This document shows positions 14,591 through 23,495 of a stretch of 64,000 nucleotides of DNA, one piece after another; position 1 is the first letter of the stretch, and the number at the start of each line of letters is the position of its first letter. Position numbers and translations under genes: made by a program. Origin of the DNA: Kocuria flava. Its GTDB lineage: Bacteria > Actinomycetota > Actinomycetes > Actinomycetales > Micrococcaceae. Location of the stretch: NCBI RefSeq assembly GCF_001482365.1, contig NZ_CP013254.1, forward strand, positions 372,001 to 436,000, given 5' to 3'. The notes beneath the pieces are model-generated. The model was not told where the DNA came from, did not search any database, and saw nothing but the letters and a program-made list of their open reading frames with translations.

Positions 14591-16972
14591 TCAGTCGAGG
14601 ACCGGCAGCTCCGTGGTCTCGAAGCGCTCGCGGAAGAACGCCGGGTTGCGGCGGTGCTGGAGGACCATGACGACGACGCCGAGCAGCAGGATCCCCACGC
14701 CGAGGACGAAGACCAGGCCCACCCCGCCGATCGCCGACCCGGAGCCGTAGTCCGGGTCCATGGAGTCCCAGGAGGTCTGCACGAAGAAGACCAGCAGCAG
14801 GATCCCGCCCAGCAGCGGGGCGAGGAACTGGGCCAGGAAGGCCTTCGCGCTGCGGCGGGACTGCCGGCGGAAGTACCACACGCAGGCCAGGGCCGTGACG
14901 CCGTAGTAGAAGCAGACCATCATGCCCAGGGCGGTGATGGTGTCCCACAGGACGTTCTCGGAGACCACGCGCATCACCGCGTAGAACACGGCGGTGACCA
15001 CGGCGGCGGCCACGGTCGCGTAGCCCGGGGACTGGAAGCGCGGGGCGATGCGGGCGTAGCGGGAGGGCAGCGCCCCGTAGTGGCCCATGGCGAGCATGGT
15101 GCGGGCCGGGGAGACGAAGGTGGACTGCAGCGAGGCCGCCGAGGAGGAGAGCACCGCGAGGGACATCAGGATCGCGAAGGGGCCCATGACCGGCCCGGCG
15201 AGCGCGGCGAAGATGTTCTCCTGGATCTCCTCGTTGCCCAGGCCCAGCCCCTCCTCGGCCACCCCGGAGTAGCTGAGCACGGCCAGGGCGATGGTGAGGT
15301 AGAGGGTGACGATCACGAGGATCGTGGCGATCGCGGCCCGCCCCGGGGTGGTCGCGGCGCCGCGGGTCTCCTCGTTGATGGTCAGCACCACGTCCCAGCC
15401 CCAGTAGATGAACACCGACAGGGAGACCCCGGCCGCCAGCGCGGAGAAGGAGTCGATGCCGAGGGGGTTGAACCACTCGGCCCGGATCGTGAGGCCCTCG
15501 AAGGCGGTGCCGCCGGCCACGTGGCCGAAGGCGGCCGCCGAGAACCAGAGCAGCACGACGATCTGGAAGGCCACGAGCACGTACTGGACGGCCTTGGTGG
15601 TCTCCATGCCGCGGTAGGAGATCCAGGCGGCGAGGGCCACGAACGCCAGGCAGGTGGCGATGTTGACGGGGACGCTGCGGGTCAGCCCGGCGAGCGCGTC
15701 GTTGCCCGTGAGCTGGGCGAGGGCGAGGTAGAAGAAGTCCACCGCGATCCCGGCGAGGTTGGAGAGCACGAGGATCGTGGCGGCGAGCAGCCCCCACCCG
15801 CCGAGCCAGCCGACCCAGGGGCCGAAGGCCTTGGAGGCCCACGTGAAGGTGGTGCCGGAGTCGGGCATGGCCCGGTTGAGCTGGCGGTAGCCCACGGCCA
15901 CGAGCAGCATCGGCAGGAAGCCGATGAGGAAGATGGCGGGCAGGGAGGTGCCCACCACGGAGGCGGTGGGGCCCAGGGCCCCGGAGAGGGTGTAGGCGGG
16001 GGCGATGCAGGAGACCCCGATGACGACGGAGCCGAGCAGCCCCACGGAGCCGGTCCGCAGACCCTTGCGGTGGTCGGTGCCGTGCTCCCCGGCGGGGGCG
16101 GCCGCGCTGGTGCCGGTGTCCGGGACGGCCTCCGGGTCCGGCCGGGGCACGACGACCATCGGCACGGGCAGGTGGGCGAGGACGCGGGCGGCGGTGCCGC
16201 CCAGGAAGATCTGCCGGCCGCGGGCGAGCCGGGAGGAGCCGATGAGCAGGATCCCGCCGGGGGCCCAGTCCACGGCGCGCACGGCCTTCTTCAGGGAGGG
16301 GCCGGCGGCGACCTCGACCGTGACGGGGTTGGTGCGGCGCACCGCGGCCGCGGCCTCCTCGAGGTGGTGCTGGACCGCCCGGCGGGCGGCGTCGTCGTCC
16401 TCGCGGGGCAGGAAGGAGAGCAGCACGAGCTCGAGGTCGCTGCGTCCCACCGCCCGCGCGGCCTCGTCGAGGACCTGGTGGGCGCCGGGGCGGGTGCCCA
16501 CCGCGGCGTAGAGGCGGGTCAGCGGGGTCTCCCCGCGGTAGCGGCGCGGGGCGAGCGCGACGGGCACCGGGGAGCTGTGCAGCAGGGCGTCGACGGCCGG
16601 GCCCAGGGACAGGCGCCCGGTCCCGGAGTTCGACCCGACCACGATCAGCCGGGCGCCGAGCTCCTCGGCGGCCTCGACGAGCCCGCCGGCCACGGAGTCG
16701 GCCTCGCGCAGGTGGGTGCGCACGACGACGTCGTCGGGCACGAGCGCCGCCGCCTCCTCCAGCCACCGCCGGCCCTGGGTGCGCAGCACCGGGGAGATGT
16801 CCCCGACGGGCGGGTAGACCTGCTGGAAGGGGTCGTCGCGGCGCAGCACGAGCACGAGGTCGAGCTCGGCGCCGAAGGCGCGGGCCATCGCGGCGCCCAG
16901 GCGCACGGCGTCGCGGCTGCGCTTGTCCCCGGCGCAGCCGACGACGTAGCGCACGGGCCCGGGGGCGCTCAT
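14591..16972 (-). CDS. Fusion protein: two N-terminal UspA domains plus APC-family permease (putative putrescine importer)
   Basis: One uninterrupted frame encodes 793 residues. Residues 1-145 and about 150-300 are UspA domains, with ATP-site-like segments GSNSGTGRLSLGPAVD and GSSRLARGRQIFLGGTA. After a 30-residue linker comes a 12-helix APC amino acid/polyamine permease starting at KGLRTGSVGLLGSVVIGVSCIAPAYTLSG in pieces recognisable for the family. ATG at 16972 overlaps the putrescine oxidase stop as ATGA, so the two are translationally coupled. Context makes putrescine or another polyamine the likely substrate, and the Usp part may sense ATP or stress to gate uptake; both are inference. 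Usp domains attached to transporters are known, usually at the C-terminus; this N-terminal double arrangement is unusual. No frameshift or internal start with a good ribosome site is evident at the junction. Confidence 0.88.
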   Translation of the reverse strand: MSAPGPVRYVVGCAGDKRSRDAVRLGAAMARAFGAELDLVLVLRRDDPFQQVYPPVGDISPVLRTQGRRWLEEAAALVPDDVVVRTHLREADSVAGGLVEAAEELGARLIVVGSNSGTGRLSLGPAVDALLHSSPVPVALAPRRYRGETPLTRLYAAVGTRPGAHQVLDEAARAVGRSDLELVLLSFLPREDDDAARRAVQHHLEEAAAAVRRTNPVTVEVAAGPSLKKAVRAVDWAPGGILLIGSSRLARGRQIFLGGTAARVLAHLPVPMVVVPRPDPEAVPDTGTSAAAPAGEHGTDHRKGLRTGSVGLLGSVVIGVSCIAPAYTLSGALGPTASVVGTSLPAIFLIGFLPMLLVAVGYRQLNRAMPDSGTTFTWASKAFGPWVGWLGGWGLLAATILVLSNLAGIAVDFFYLALAQLTGNDALAGLTRSVPVNIATCLAFVALAAWISYRGMETTKAVQYVLVAFQIVVLLWFSAAAFGHVAGGTAFEGLTIRAEWFNPLGIDSFSALAAGVSLSVFIYWGWDVVLTINEETRGAATTPGRAAIATILVIVTLYLTIALAVLSYSGVAEEGLGLGNEEIQENIFAALAGPVMGPFAILMSLAVLSSSAASLQSTFVSPARTMLAMGHYGALPSRYARIAPRFQSPGYATVAAAVVTAVFYAVMRVVSENVLWDTITALGMMVCFYYGVTALACVWYFRRQSRRSAKAFLAQFLAPLLGGILLLVFFVQTSWDSMDPDYGSGSAIGGVGLVFVLGVGILLLGVVVMVLQHRRNPAFFRERFETTELPVLD

Positions 16973-18426
16973 CGTGCCGCCCCCGTCAGCGCGGTCCCGG
17001 CCGCGCCCGCGGGGACCTGCCCGAGCACCTCGGCGGCGGCCAGCCGGCCCTGGCGCAGGGCGCCGTCGACGTGCTGGTAGCCCTCGGCGGCGAGGTCGGA
17101 GCACGCCCAGCGGATCGGGCCGACCGGGGTGCGCTGGTGGGCGCCGTAGCGGTGCAGGCCGCCGAGGTCGTAGCTCGCGGCGTAGGCGCCGCGGGTCCAC
17201 TCCTCGGAGCCGAAGTCGGACTCGTAGTAGACCACCGGGTGCAGGGCCTCCTCCCCGAGGTAGTGGGAGATCGACTCGAGGATCAGCCGCCGGCGCTCCC
17301 CGGCGGGCAGGCCGAAGAGCTCGTCGGCCTTCTCGTCGGAGACGAAGCCGACCAGGGTGCCGCGGGGGTCGTCGTGGTTGGTGTTGTCGTAGACCTCCTG
17401 GGCGAGCTCGTGGGCGCCGAAGCCGGTGCCGGACAGGCCCTTGTCCCGCCAGAAGGGCGTCTCGTAGACGGCGTGGACCTTGATCACGAGGCCCAGGGAC
17501 TGGTGCTGGTGCATCTGGTGCTGCAGCCGCGGCAGGGGCGGCTCGAAGGAGATCCGGGAGTAGAGGTTCGGGGGCACGGCCACGACCACGTCCTTCGCGA
17601 CCACGGTGAGCCGGTCGGACCAGACCGTGACCGGGGTGCCGGGCACGTGCTCGGCGTAGGTGTCCTCCGGCCCGCCCCACCGGACGGTGCGCACGGGGGT
17701 GTTCAGGAAGACGACGTCCTCGCCGAGCTCGGCCGCCATCGCCTCGGAGACGGACTGCATGCCGCCGATCACCCGGCGGTCGAGGATGAAGTCCTCGTCC
17801 ACGAGGTTCGAGAAGGACCCGGCGGAGGCGGCCATGAGCACGGCCTGCAGGGCGGAGAACGCGTGGGCGGGCTTGGTGAGCATCCCGCCGGCCACGAAGA
17901 TGCCGATGTTCTCGCAGGCCCGCTCGTCGTCGGAGTGGGCCCGCAGCCAGGCGTGGAAGGAGACGGTGTCCAGCTCGCGGGCCCGCGGATGGGCCCACGG
18001 CTCGGCGGCGCCGATCTCGGCGGCGAGCTCGTCGAGGATCCCGATGAGCCTGCCCATCTCGGCGACCGTGGCCTCCCCGGCCGGGAACATCGAGCCGGTG
18101 TAGGTGTGCCGGCTCCCGTCCGGGGCGAGGTAGACGGAGGCGCCCTCGCGGTAGCGGGGGAAGGTCTCCAGGCCCAGCTCGTCGACGAGGGCCAGCAGCT
18201 CGGTCTGGTCCGGGGAGACCCACTGCCCGCCGATCTCCAGGAACGCCCCGTCGACGGTGCGCGACCAGGTGCGCCCGCCCACGCGGTCGCGGGCCTCGAG
18301 CACGGCCACCGACCGCCCGGCCGCGGCGAGGGTGCGCGCGGCCATCAGGCCCGCGGGCCCGGCGCCGACGACGACGACGTCCCGCTCGATCGCCCGCTCG
18401 CTGCCCAGGGTGCGCTGATCCGACAT
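16969..18426 (-). CDS. puo: Putrescine oxidase (flavin amine oxidase)
   Basis: The 485-residue protein is a flavin-containing amine oxidase with the dinucleotide motif VVVGAGPAGLMAARTLAAAG near residue 18 and GGRTWSRTVDGAFLEIGGQW. Long segments match what I recall of Rhodococcus/Kocuria PuO, such as GGMLTKPAHAFSALQAVLMA, QHQMHQHQSLGLVIKVHAVY and GYQHVDGA. It converts putrescine, oxygen and water to 4-aminobutanal, ammonia and hydrogen peroxide in the cytoplasm. AAGGAG precedes ATG 18426. It is the first gene of an operon with the Usp-permease fusion and is divergent from a TetR gene; its promoter carries the operator at 18447-18463. Confidence 0.92.
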   Translation of the reverse strand: MSDQRTLGSERAIERDVVVVGAGPAGLMAARTLAAAGRSVAVLEARDRVGGRTWSRTVDGAFLEIGGQWVSPDQTELLALVDELGLETFPRYREGASVYLAPDGSRHTYTGSMFPAGEATVAEMGRLIGILDELAAEIGAAEPWAHPRARELDTVSFHAWLRAHSDDERACENIGIFVAGGMLTKPAHAFSALQAVLMAASAGSFSNLVDEDFILDRRVIGGMQSVSEAMAAELGEDVVFLNTPVRTVRWGGPEDTYAEHVPGTPVTVWSDRLTVVAKDVVVAVPPNLYSRISFEPPLPRLQHQMHQHQSLGLVIKVHAVYETPFWRDKGLSGTGFGAHELAQEVYDNTNHDDPRGTLVGFVSDEKADELFGLPAGERRRLILESISHYLGEEALHPVVYYESDFGSEEWTRGAYAASYDLGGLHRYGAHQRTPVGPIRWACSDLAAEGYQHVDGALRQGRLAAAEVLGQVPAGAAGTALTGAAR

Positions 18427-18446
18427 GGTGATCTCCTTCACTCCAA

Positions 18447-18489
18447 AATGAATTAGGTTCATTAAGAGGCACCGGCGGCATCCCGTCAA
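18447..18489 (-). promoter_or_regulatory. puo promoter and putative TetR operator
   Basis: On the minus strand, TTGACG (18484-18489) and CTTAAT (18461-18466) form a -35/-10 pair with a 17-bp spacer. The inverted repeat AATGAA-N5-TTCATT at 18447-18463 overlaps the -10 box by 3 bp. The same 17-bp repeat, with one mismatch, lies at the dehydrogenase promoter (20764-20780) with the same 3-bp overlap. It is probably the binding site of the TetR regulator encoded at 18599. Confidence 0.75.
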
Positions 18490-18598
18490 GACCCCTCCCG
18501 CGGCGGGGGGGCCTACACTCGACGGGAACCCCGCCGGACCCGCCGCGCGAGCTGCCGCCCGCGGCCCACGACGCCCGACCCCAGGAGGAGACCCGACC

Positions 18599-19264
18599 GT
18601 GGCCCCTGCCGCACCCCCCGCCCGCGGGCGCGGGCGCCCCAGCCGCCCCGTGCTCTCGACGGAGCGGATCACGGACGCGGCGATCCGCATCGTGAGCACC
18701 CGCGGCTACCGGCACCTGACCATGACCGGGCTCGCCCGGGAGCTGGAGGTCTCGACCTCGGCGCTGTACAACCACACCCCGTCCAAGCGCGACGTGCTCA
18801 TCCGCGTGCAGGACCGGATCAACGACGGCATCGACTGCTCCGGCTTCGGGACCCTGCCCTGGGACCGAGCCCTCGAGCTGTGGGCCCGGTCCTACCGCGA
18901 CTGCTACGCGGAGCACACGGCCATGATCCCGGTCATGGCCGTGCTGCCCGTCGCCGACTCCCCGCACACCCTGCGGATGTACGAGACGGTCGCGCGCGGG
19001 CTGGCCGAGGCCGGTTTCGCCGGCGGGACGGTCGTGGACGTCGTCGTGGCGGTGGAGTCGTTCGTCTTCGGCTCGGCCTACGACGCCACCGCGCCCGCCG
19101 AGATCTTCGAGCCCGGCGACCGGGCCGAGCTCGCCCCGGTGTTCACCCGCTCCGCCCGGGCGCGCCCGGCCGACCCCCGGGCCGCCGCGGACCGGGCCTT
19201 CGACGTGGGCCTGGGTGCGATGCTCGAGGGCTTCCGGGCGCGCCTGGCGGCCGGCCGGGACTGA
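18599..19264 (+). CDS. TetR-family regulator of putrescine catabolism (putative)
   Basis: The 221-residue protein has a TetR helix-turn-helix at about residues 20-65 (ERITDAAIRIVSTRGYRHLTMTGLARELEVSTSALYNHTPSKRD in part) and a ligand-binding C-terminal domain. GTG at 18599 follows AGGAGG by about 10 nt. It lies between the divergent puo-permease operon and the convergent aldehyde dehydrogenase gene, both of which have the same inverted repeat over their promoters. A role as repressor responding to putrescine, aminobutanal or GABA is inferred from that arrangement. Only 18 bp separate it from the dehydrogenase stop. Confidence 0.85.
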   Translation: MAPAAPPARGRGRPSRPVLSTERITDAAIRIVSTRGYRHLTMTGLARELEVSTSALYNHTPSKRDVLIRVQDRINDGIDCSGFGTLPWDRALELWARSYRDCYAEHTAMIPVMAVLPVADSPHTLRMYETVARGLAEAGFAGGTVVDVVVAVESFVFGSAYDATAPAEIFEPGDRAELAPVFTRSARARPADPRAAADRAFDVGLGAMLEGFRARLAAGRD

Positions 19265-19282
19265 GGCCCGGCCGGGCGCCCC

Positions 19283-20716
19283 TCAGACGTCGAGGGCGTG
19301 CATCACGTGCTTGACCTGGGTGTACTCCTCGAGGGAGTACAGGGAGAGGTCCTTGCCGTAGCCGGAGCTCTTCGACCCGCCGTGGGGCATCTCGGCGACG
19401 AGCAGGACGTGGGTGTTGACCCACACGCAGCCGAACTCGAGCTCGCGCGAGACGCGCATCGCGGTGCCGTGGTCGGTGGTCCACACGGACGAGGCCAGGG
19501 CGTAGTCGACCCCGTTGGCCAGCTCCAGGGCCTCCTCCTCCGTGGCGAAGGACTGGACGGTGAGCACCGGCCCGAAGGTCTCCTCCTGCACCAGGACGTC
19601 GTCCTGGTGCACGCCGGTGACCACGGTGGGCTCGAAGAAGTACCCGGCGGCGCCCTCGACGGGGCGCCCGCCCGTGACCACGGTGGCGTGCGCGGGCAGC
19701 TCGGCGAGCTTGCGGCAGACCGTCTCGAAGTGGGCGGCGTTGTTGAGCGGGCCGTAGAAGTTCTCGGCGTCGTCGGCCCGGCCCGTGACGATCCCGCGGG
19801 CCGCCTCGGCGAGCAGGCGCACGAACTCGTCGTGGGCGCTGTCCTGGACGAGCACGCGCGTGACCGCGGTGCAGTCCTGGCCGGCGTTGAAGGTGCCGAA
19901 CTCGACGAGCGCCTGCGCGGCGGCGGGCAGGTCGGCGTCCGCGAAGACGACGGCGGGGGCCTTGCCGCCCAGCTCGAGGTGGGCGCGGGTGAGGTTGCCC
20001 GCCGCGGCCGTGGCCACGGCGCGCCCGGCCCGCACGGAGCCCGTGATCGCGACCATCGCCGGGGTGCGGTGCGCGGCCATGAGCGCGCCCGTGGAGGCGT
20101 CGCCGAGCACCACGTTGACGACCCCGGCCGGCAGGATCCCGTCGATGAGCCGGGCCAGCACGAGCGTGGACTCGGGGGTGGTGTCGGAGGGCTTGAGCAC
20201 CACGGTGTTGCCCGCGGCCAGGGCCGGGCCCAGCTTCCACAGCGCCATGAGCAGCGGGTAGTTCCACGGGGTGACCTGGGCGACGACGCCGAGAGGCTCG
20301 CGCCGCACGTAGGAGGTGTGCTCGCCCAGGTACTCGGCGGCGGCCCTGCCCTCGAGGGTGCGGGCGGCGCCGGCGAAGAAGCGCAGGCTGTCGGCACCGG
20401 CGGCGACCTCCTCGTCGGCGATCATCTGCCGGGGCTGGCCGGTGTTGCGGTGCTGGGCCTCGACGAGCTCGGCACTGTGCTCCTCGAGGGCGTCGGCCAG
20501 GCGCAGCAGCAGCCGCTGGCGCTCGCCCGGCGTGGTCCGCTTCCAGGTCCGGAAGGCCTGCTTGGCGGCGGCGAAGGCGGCGTCGACGTCCTGGGCGTCG
20601 GAGACCGGCGAGACGGCGACCGCGGTGCCGGTGGCGGGGTCGACGACGTCGAGGCGGCCGGTGCCGTGGGCGTCGGTGAAGGCGCCGTCGACGTAGTTCT
20701 GGAGCACGTCGCTCAT
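19283..20716 (-). CDS. Gamma-aminobutyraldehyde dehydrogenase (aldehyde dehydrogenase family)
   Basis: The 477-residue NAD(P)-dependent aldehyde dehydrogenase has the general-base Glu E248 in LELGGKAP and the nucleophile C282 in NAGQDCTA. The length and the GQDC motif fit the PatD/betaine-aldehyde branch. In context it should oxidise the 4-aminobutanal made by putrescine oxidase to 4-aminobutyrate. ATG at 20716 is chosen because the typical N-terminus (VLQNYVDGAFTDAHG) begins there, although the frame is open further upstream. Its promoter carries a copy of the operator found at puo, so the two should be co-regulated. Confidence 0.88.
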   Translation of the reverse strand: MSDVLQNYVDGAFTDAHGTGRLDVVDPATGTAVAVSPVSDAQDVDAAFAAAKQAFRTWKRTTPGERQRLLLRLADALEEHSAELVEAQHRNTGQPRQMIADEEVAAGADSLRFFAGAARTLEGRAAAEYLGEHTSYVRREPLGVVAQVTPWNYPLLMALWKLGPALAAGNTVVLKPSDTTPESTLVLARLIDGILPAGVVNVVLGDASTGALMAAHRTPAMVAITGSVRAGRAVATAAAGNLTRAHLELGGKAPAVVFADADLPAAAQALVEFGTFNAGQDCTAVTRVLVQDSAHDEFVRLLAEAARGIVTGRADDAENFYGPLNNAAHFETVCRKLAELPAHATVVTGGRPVEGAAGYFFEPTVVTGVHQDDVLVQEETFGPVLTVQSFATEEEALELANGVDYALASSVWTTDHGTAMRVSRELEFGCVWVNTHVLLVAEMPHGGSKSSGYGKDLSLYSLEEYTQVKHVMHALDV

Positions 20717-20763
20717 GGTGGGGTCCTCTCTGCGGGGCGGGCGCGGGGCTGCCGCCCACTGTA

Positions 20764-20783
20764 AATGAGTGCCATTCATTTTA
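20764..20783 (-). promoter_or_regulatory. Dehydrogenase promoter with second copy of the putative TetR operator
   Basis: AATGAG-N5-TTCATT at 20764-20780 matches the puo operator (AATGAA-N5-TTCATT) except for one base. A -10-like TAAAAT on the minus strand (20778-20783) overlaps it by 3 bp, exactly as at puo. No good -35 is visible at 16-18 bp, so the promoter may need an activator or be weak. Confidence 0.65.
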
Positions 20784-20890
20784 GTACCCCGGGGTGTGTC
20801 CCGCCACACATCCTCCCCCGTCCGGCCCTTCCCCTTCCCCCTGCCCTTCCGTTCCGCCCCGCCCCTGGGCGCGAGACCCCACGGCAACGG

Positions 20891-20923
20891 CGAACCCCCA
20901 CGCCGCAGCGGCGTGGGGGTTCG
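20891..20923. terminator. Hairpin after the tsuA-tusA operon
   Basis: A 16-bp stem pairs 20891-20906 with 20908-20923. It lies 34 bp beyond the stop of the minus-strand TusA-like gene and fits its terminator. The remainder of the 241-bp gap holds the dehydrogenase promoter and no gene. Confidence 0.7.
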
Positions 20924-20957
20924 GGGGCGCGACGGGATCCCGCGAGAAGGGGCGGGG

Positions 20958-21185
20958 TCAGGCCTTCTGGACCGTGATCGACCACTCCGCGGCGCCGCGC
21001 TTGGTGAACTCGGTGACCGGGTAGCCGTTCTCGGCGGCCCAGCGCGGGATCGCCTCGGTGCCCTGGGTGCAGTCGAAGTGGATGACGAGCTCGTCGCCGG
21101 CGGGCATCTCGGCCATCGCGGCCTTGGCCTCGACGACGGGGAAGGGGCAGACGAGGCCGTCGGTCTCGAGGACGTGCTGTGCCAT
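20958..21185 (-). CDS. TusA/YeeD-family sulfur carrier protein
   Basis: The 75-residue protein is a TusA-like fold with the active Cys in the N-terminal DGLVCPFPVVEAK motif (C13) and a second Cys in HFDCTQG. In YeeE/YeeD (TsuA/TsuB) systems this small protein works with the thiosulfate channel and is needed for thiosulfate uptake or use. ATG at 21185 follows GGAGGAA. It lies 35 bp downstream of the YeeE-like gene in the same orientation. The role in thiosulfate handling is inferred from pairing. Confidence 0.88.
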   Translation of the reverse strand: MAQHVLETDGLVCPFPVVEAKAAMAEMPAGDELVIHFDCTQGTEAIPRWAAENGYPVTEFTKRGAAEWSITVQKA

Positions 21186-21220
21186 GAGGGGTTCCTCCTG
21201 GGGTGGGGACGGGACGGGGG

Positions 21221-22276
21221 TCAGACGCCGGCGGGCACGCGCCCGGGGGCGGCGGTCTTCTTGCGCGGGGCGATGAACAGCTTGGCGGCCGCCCCGGTGC
21301 CGAGGATCATGACGGCGAAGCTCACCCAGCCCTGCCACTCGAACGCGGCGGTGGCGACCAGGGCGTTGCCGATGGTGCAGCCGCCGGCCCAGGCCGCGCC
21401 GACGCCCATGAGGGCGCCGCCGCCGATGGAGCGCACGATCGTCTGCGCGTCGGGGACGCGCAGCTTGAACTCGCCCGAGCCCTTGGCGGCGACGAACGAG
21501 CCGATCAGGATGCCCAGGACCAGGAACACGCCCCAGTCGACGAGCTCGACGTCGCCGGTGACCAGGTAGTTCGTGATGTTGGCCGAGGGGGTGGTGATGC
21601 CCAGGCCGGACTCGCGGCCGGTGGCCCAGCTGGCGGGCCAGGCGATGATCGCGATGGCGCCGAGGACGAGCGCGGTCGCGAAGGGGTTCCACGACTTCTC
21701 GAACAGCAGGTGGTTGAGGCCGGTCTTCTCCGGGGGGAGGGTCGCGAACTTGGCCCGCGGCTTGGTGAGGTGGTGGCGGGCCCACACCCCGGCGACCGCC
21801 ACGAGGACGAGCACGAGCAGCCACGGGGAGATCCCGAGGGTCTCGTGGATCGAGCCCTGGGTGCCGACGGTGACCCCGCGCATGGCCTCGGTGGCCCCGG
21901 CCAGGGGCCCGTACTTGGACACGGCCGCGAACAGCGCGTAGAAGATCAGCGCGAACCAGGACCCGACGAGCCCCTCGGAGGCGCGGTAGTAGGTGCCGGT
22001 GGCGCAGCCGCCGGCGAGGACGATGCCGAAGCCGAAGATGAAGCCGCCGACGATCGTGGCCAGCCAGGGGAAGGCGGAGGCCCCGAGGGTGATGACGCCG
22101 AGGGCGTCGAGCACCCAGATGCCCACCGCCTGGACGGCGATGGCCACGAAGAAGGCGGACAGCCACCACGTGTTCTTCGCGATCCAGACGTCGCGGAACG
22201 CGCCGGTGACGCAGAAACGGCCGCGCTGGAGGACGAACCCGAGGGCGGCACCGATGATCAGACCTGAGATGAGCAC
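21221..22276 (-). CDS. tsuA: YeeE/YedE-family thiosulfate transporter (TsuA-like)
   Basis: The protein of about 351 residues is a multi-pass membrane protein of the YeeE/YedE family. The three Cys motifs of the thiosulfate pathway are present: GRFCVTGAFRD, LAGGCATGTYYRASEG and WAGGCTIGNAL. It is paired with a TusA-like gene, as in the described thiosulfate-uptake systems. GTG at 22276 (VLISGLIIGAALGF) is chosen by alignment with the usual N-terminus; the frame stays open to a GTG at 22306 and the ribosome site is weak for both, so the start is uncertain. Imported thiosulfate would feed cysteine synthesis. Confidence 0.88.
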   Translation of the reverse strand: MLISGLIIGAALGFVLQRGRFCVTGAFRDVWIAKNTWWLSAFFVAIAVQAVGIWVLDALGVITLGASAFPWLATIVGGFIFGFGIVLAGGCATGTYYRASEGLVGSWFALIFYALFAAVSKYGPLAGATEAMRGVTVGTQGSIHETLGISPWLLVLVLVAVAGVWARHHLTKPRAKFATLPPEKTGLNHLLFEKSWNPFATALVLGAIAIIAWPASWATGRESGLGITTPSANITNYLVTGDVELVDWGVFLVLGILIGSFVAAKGSGEFKLRVPDAQTIVRSIGGGALMGVGAAWAGGCTIGNALVATAAFEWQGWVSFAVMILGTGAAAKLFIAPRKKTAAPGRVPAGV

Positions 22277-22377
22277 CCGGCGACGATAGGCCTCCGCCCC
22301 CCGCACGACTCCAGCCGGACGTCATGCGACGTAGCACAGTGAGCTGGGTCGCCGCCAACTGTGACGTCATCGACCGC

Positions 22378-23406
22378 TCAGCCGCGGCCCCCTCCGGCCT
22401 GGGGGACGATCGCCCAGGGACCGTCGGCCTCGACGACCACCCACACGTCCGCGTCCGGCAGGGTCGTGGCCCGCTCCACGGCGCCGATCTCGTTGACGAG
22501 CAGGTCGCCGTGGTGCTCGTCGTCCGGGCGCACCGGGCGGGTGGTCACCACGAAGTTGGCCTCCCCCGAGGAGGAGGCCAGCACGTGGGCCTGGCCGGCG
22601 CGCCAGCGGAACACGCGCGCCCCGGTGCCGGTGACGGCCCGGACCTCGTCGACCGCGGTGAGGTCCTCGAGGTCGTGGACCCGGAACTCCCAGGACTCCC
22701 CGTCCTCGGCCTGGGCCTCCATCCGCTCGGTGCGCGCGGAGTCCCGGGAGTCGTCGACGAGGAACACCGCCTCGTGCCCCGGCTCCGGCACGGGGGTGAC
22801 CTCGCTGAGCTCGCCGTCCTCGTCGTGGCCCTCGAACCACACGTAGCCGGAGCCGGCCCGCAGGGTGCTCGCGAGCACGGGCCGGTCGGTGCCGTCCGGG
22901 CGGGGCAGGTCGAAGCGCTCCCCGCCCTCGCCGCGGAGGATCTCGACGGGCGGGGGCGCCCCGATCTCGACGGCGTCCCCGGGCACCTCCGGCGCCGCCG
23001 CCGGGGCCCGCCCGGCGGGGTCACCGGGATCCGCGGGGGCGGCCCACCCCGAGCCGGCCGCGACCTCGTCGCGGTCCCCGGCGAGCGCCCCGACCACGGC
23101 GGCCCCGCCGGCGCCGAGTACGAGCAGGCCCACCGCGCCGAGCCCGAGCAGCAGCCGGCCCGGGCGGCGGCCCCGCGCACCGGGGCCCGCGGCACCGGGG
23201 CCCGGCACCACGGGCGCGCCGTGGGCGCCGGCCGCCGGTGCGGACCAGGGGCCGGCGCCGTGCGGGACGGGCGCGTCGTCGTCGGCCCAGAACTGCCAGC
23301 CGGGCGGGGCGGGGCCCCAGGAGGGGTCCGGCTCCCAGCCCGGCGGCGGGGTCCAGCCGCGGGGCGGGCGCGGCCACGCGGGCGGCGGGTTGAACGAGCG
23401 CGCCAT
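22378..23406 (-). CDS. Hypothetical membrane-anchored protein with Pro-rich N-terminus
   Basis: The 342-residue protein begins with a Pro/Trp-rich cytoplasmic segment (PPRGWTPPPGWEPDPSWGP) of the kind seen in many actinobacterial envelope proteins. One transmembrane helix follows (about residues 84-108, LLLGLGAVGLLVLGAGGAAVVGAL), then an extracytoplasmic acidic domain of about 230 residues. That domain contains a VWFEGHDEDGE segment and ends in a short Gly-rich tail. No known domain is recognised. ATG at 23406 is the start. It is followed on the same strand, after 72 bp, by the thiosulfate transporter; I see no functional link. Confidence 0.7.
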   Translation of the reverse strand: MARSFNPPPAWPRPPRGWTPPPGWEPDPSWGPAPPGWQFWADDDAPVPHGAGPWSAPAAGAHGAPVVPGPGAAGPGARGRRPGRLLLGLGAVGLLVLGAGGAAVVGALAGDRDEVAAGSGWAAPADPGDPAGRAPAAAPEVPGDAVEIGAPPPVEILRGEGGERFDLPRPDGTDRPVLASTLRAGSGYVWFEGHDEDGELSEVTPVPEPGHEAVFLVDDSRDSARTERMEAQAEDGESWEFRVHDLEDLTAVDEVRAVTGTGARVFRWRAGQAHVLASSSGEANFVVTTRPVRPDDEHHGDLLVNEIGAVERATTLPDADVWVVVEADGPWAIVPQAGGGRG

Positions 23407-23495
23407 GGGGTGCGGCCTTCCGGGGAACGGGACGACATCTGTTCCCCATGGTAAACGTCCCGGGCGACGGCGGCGCGCCCGCCGGCTCAGCCGGC

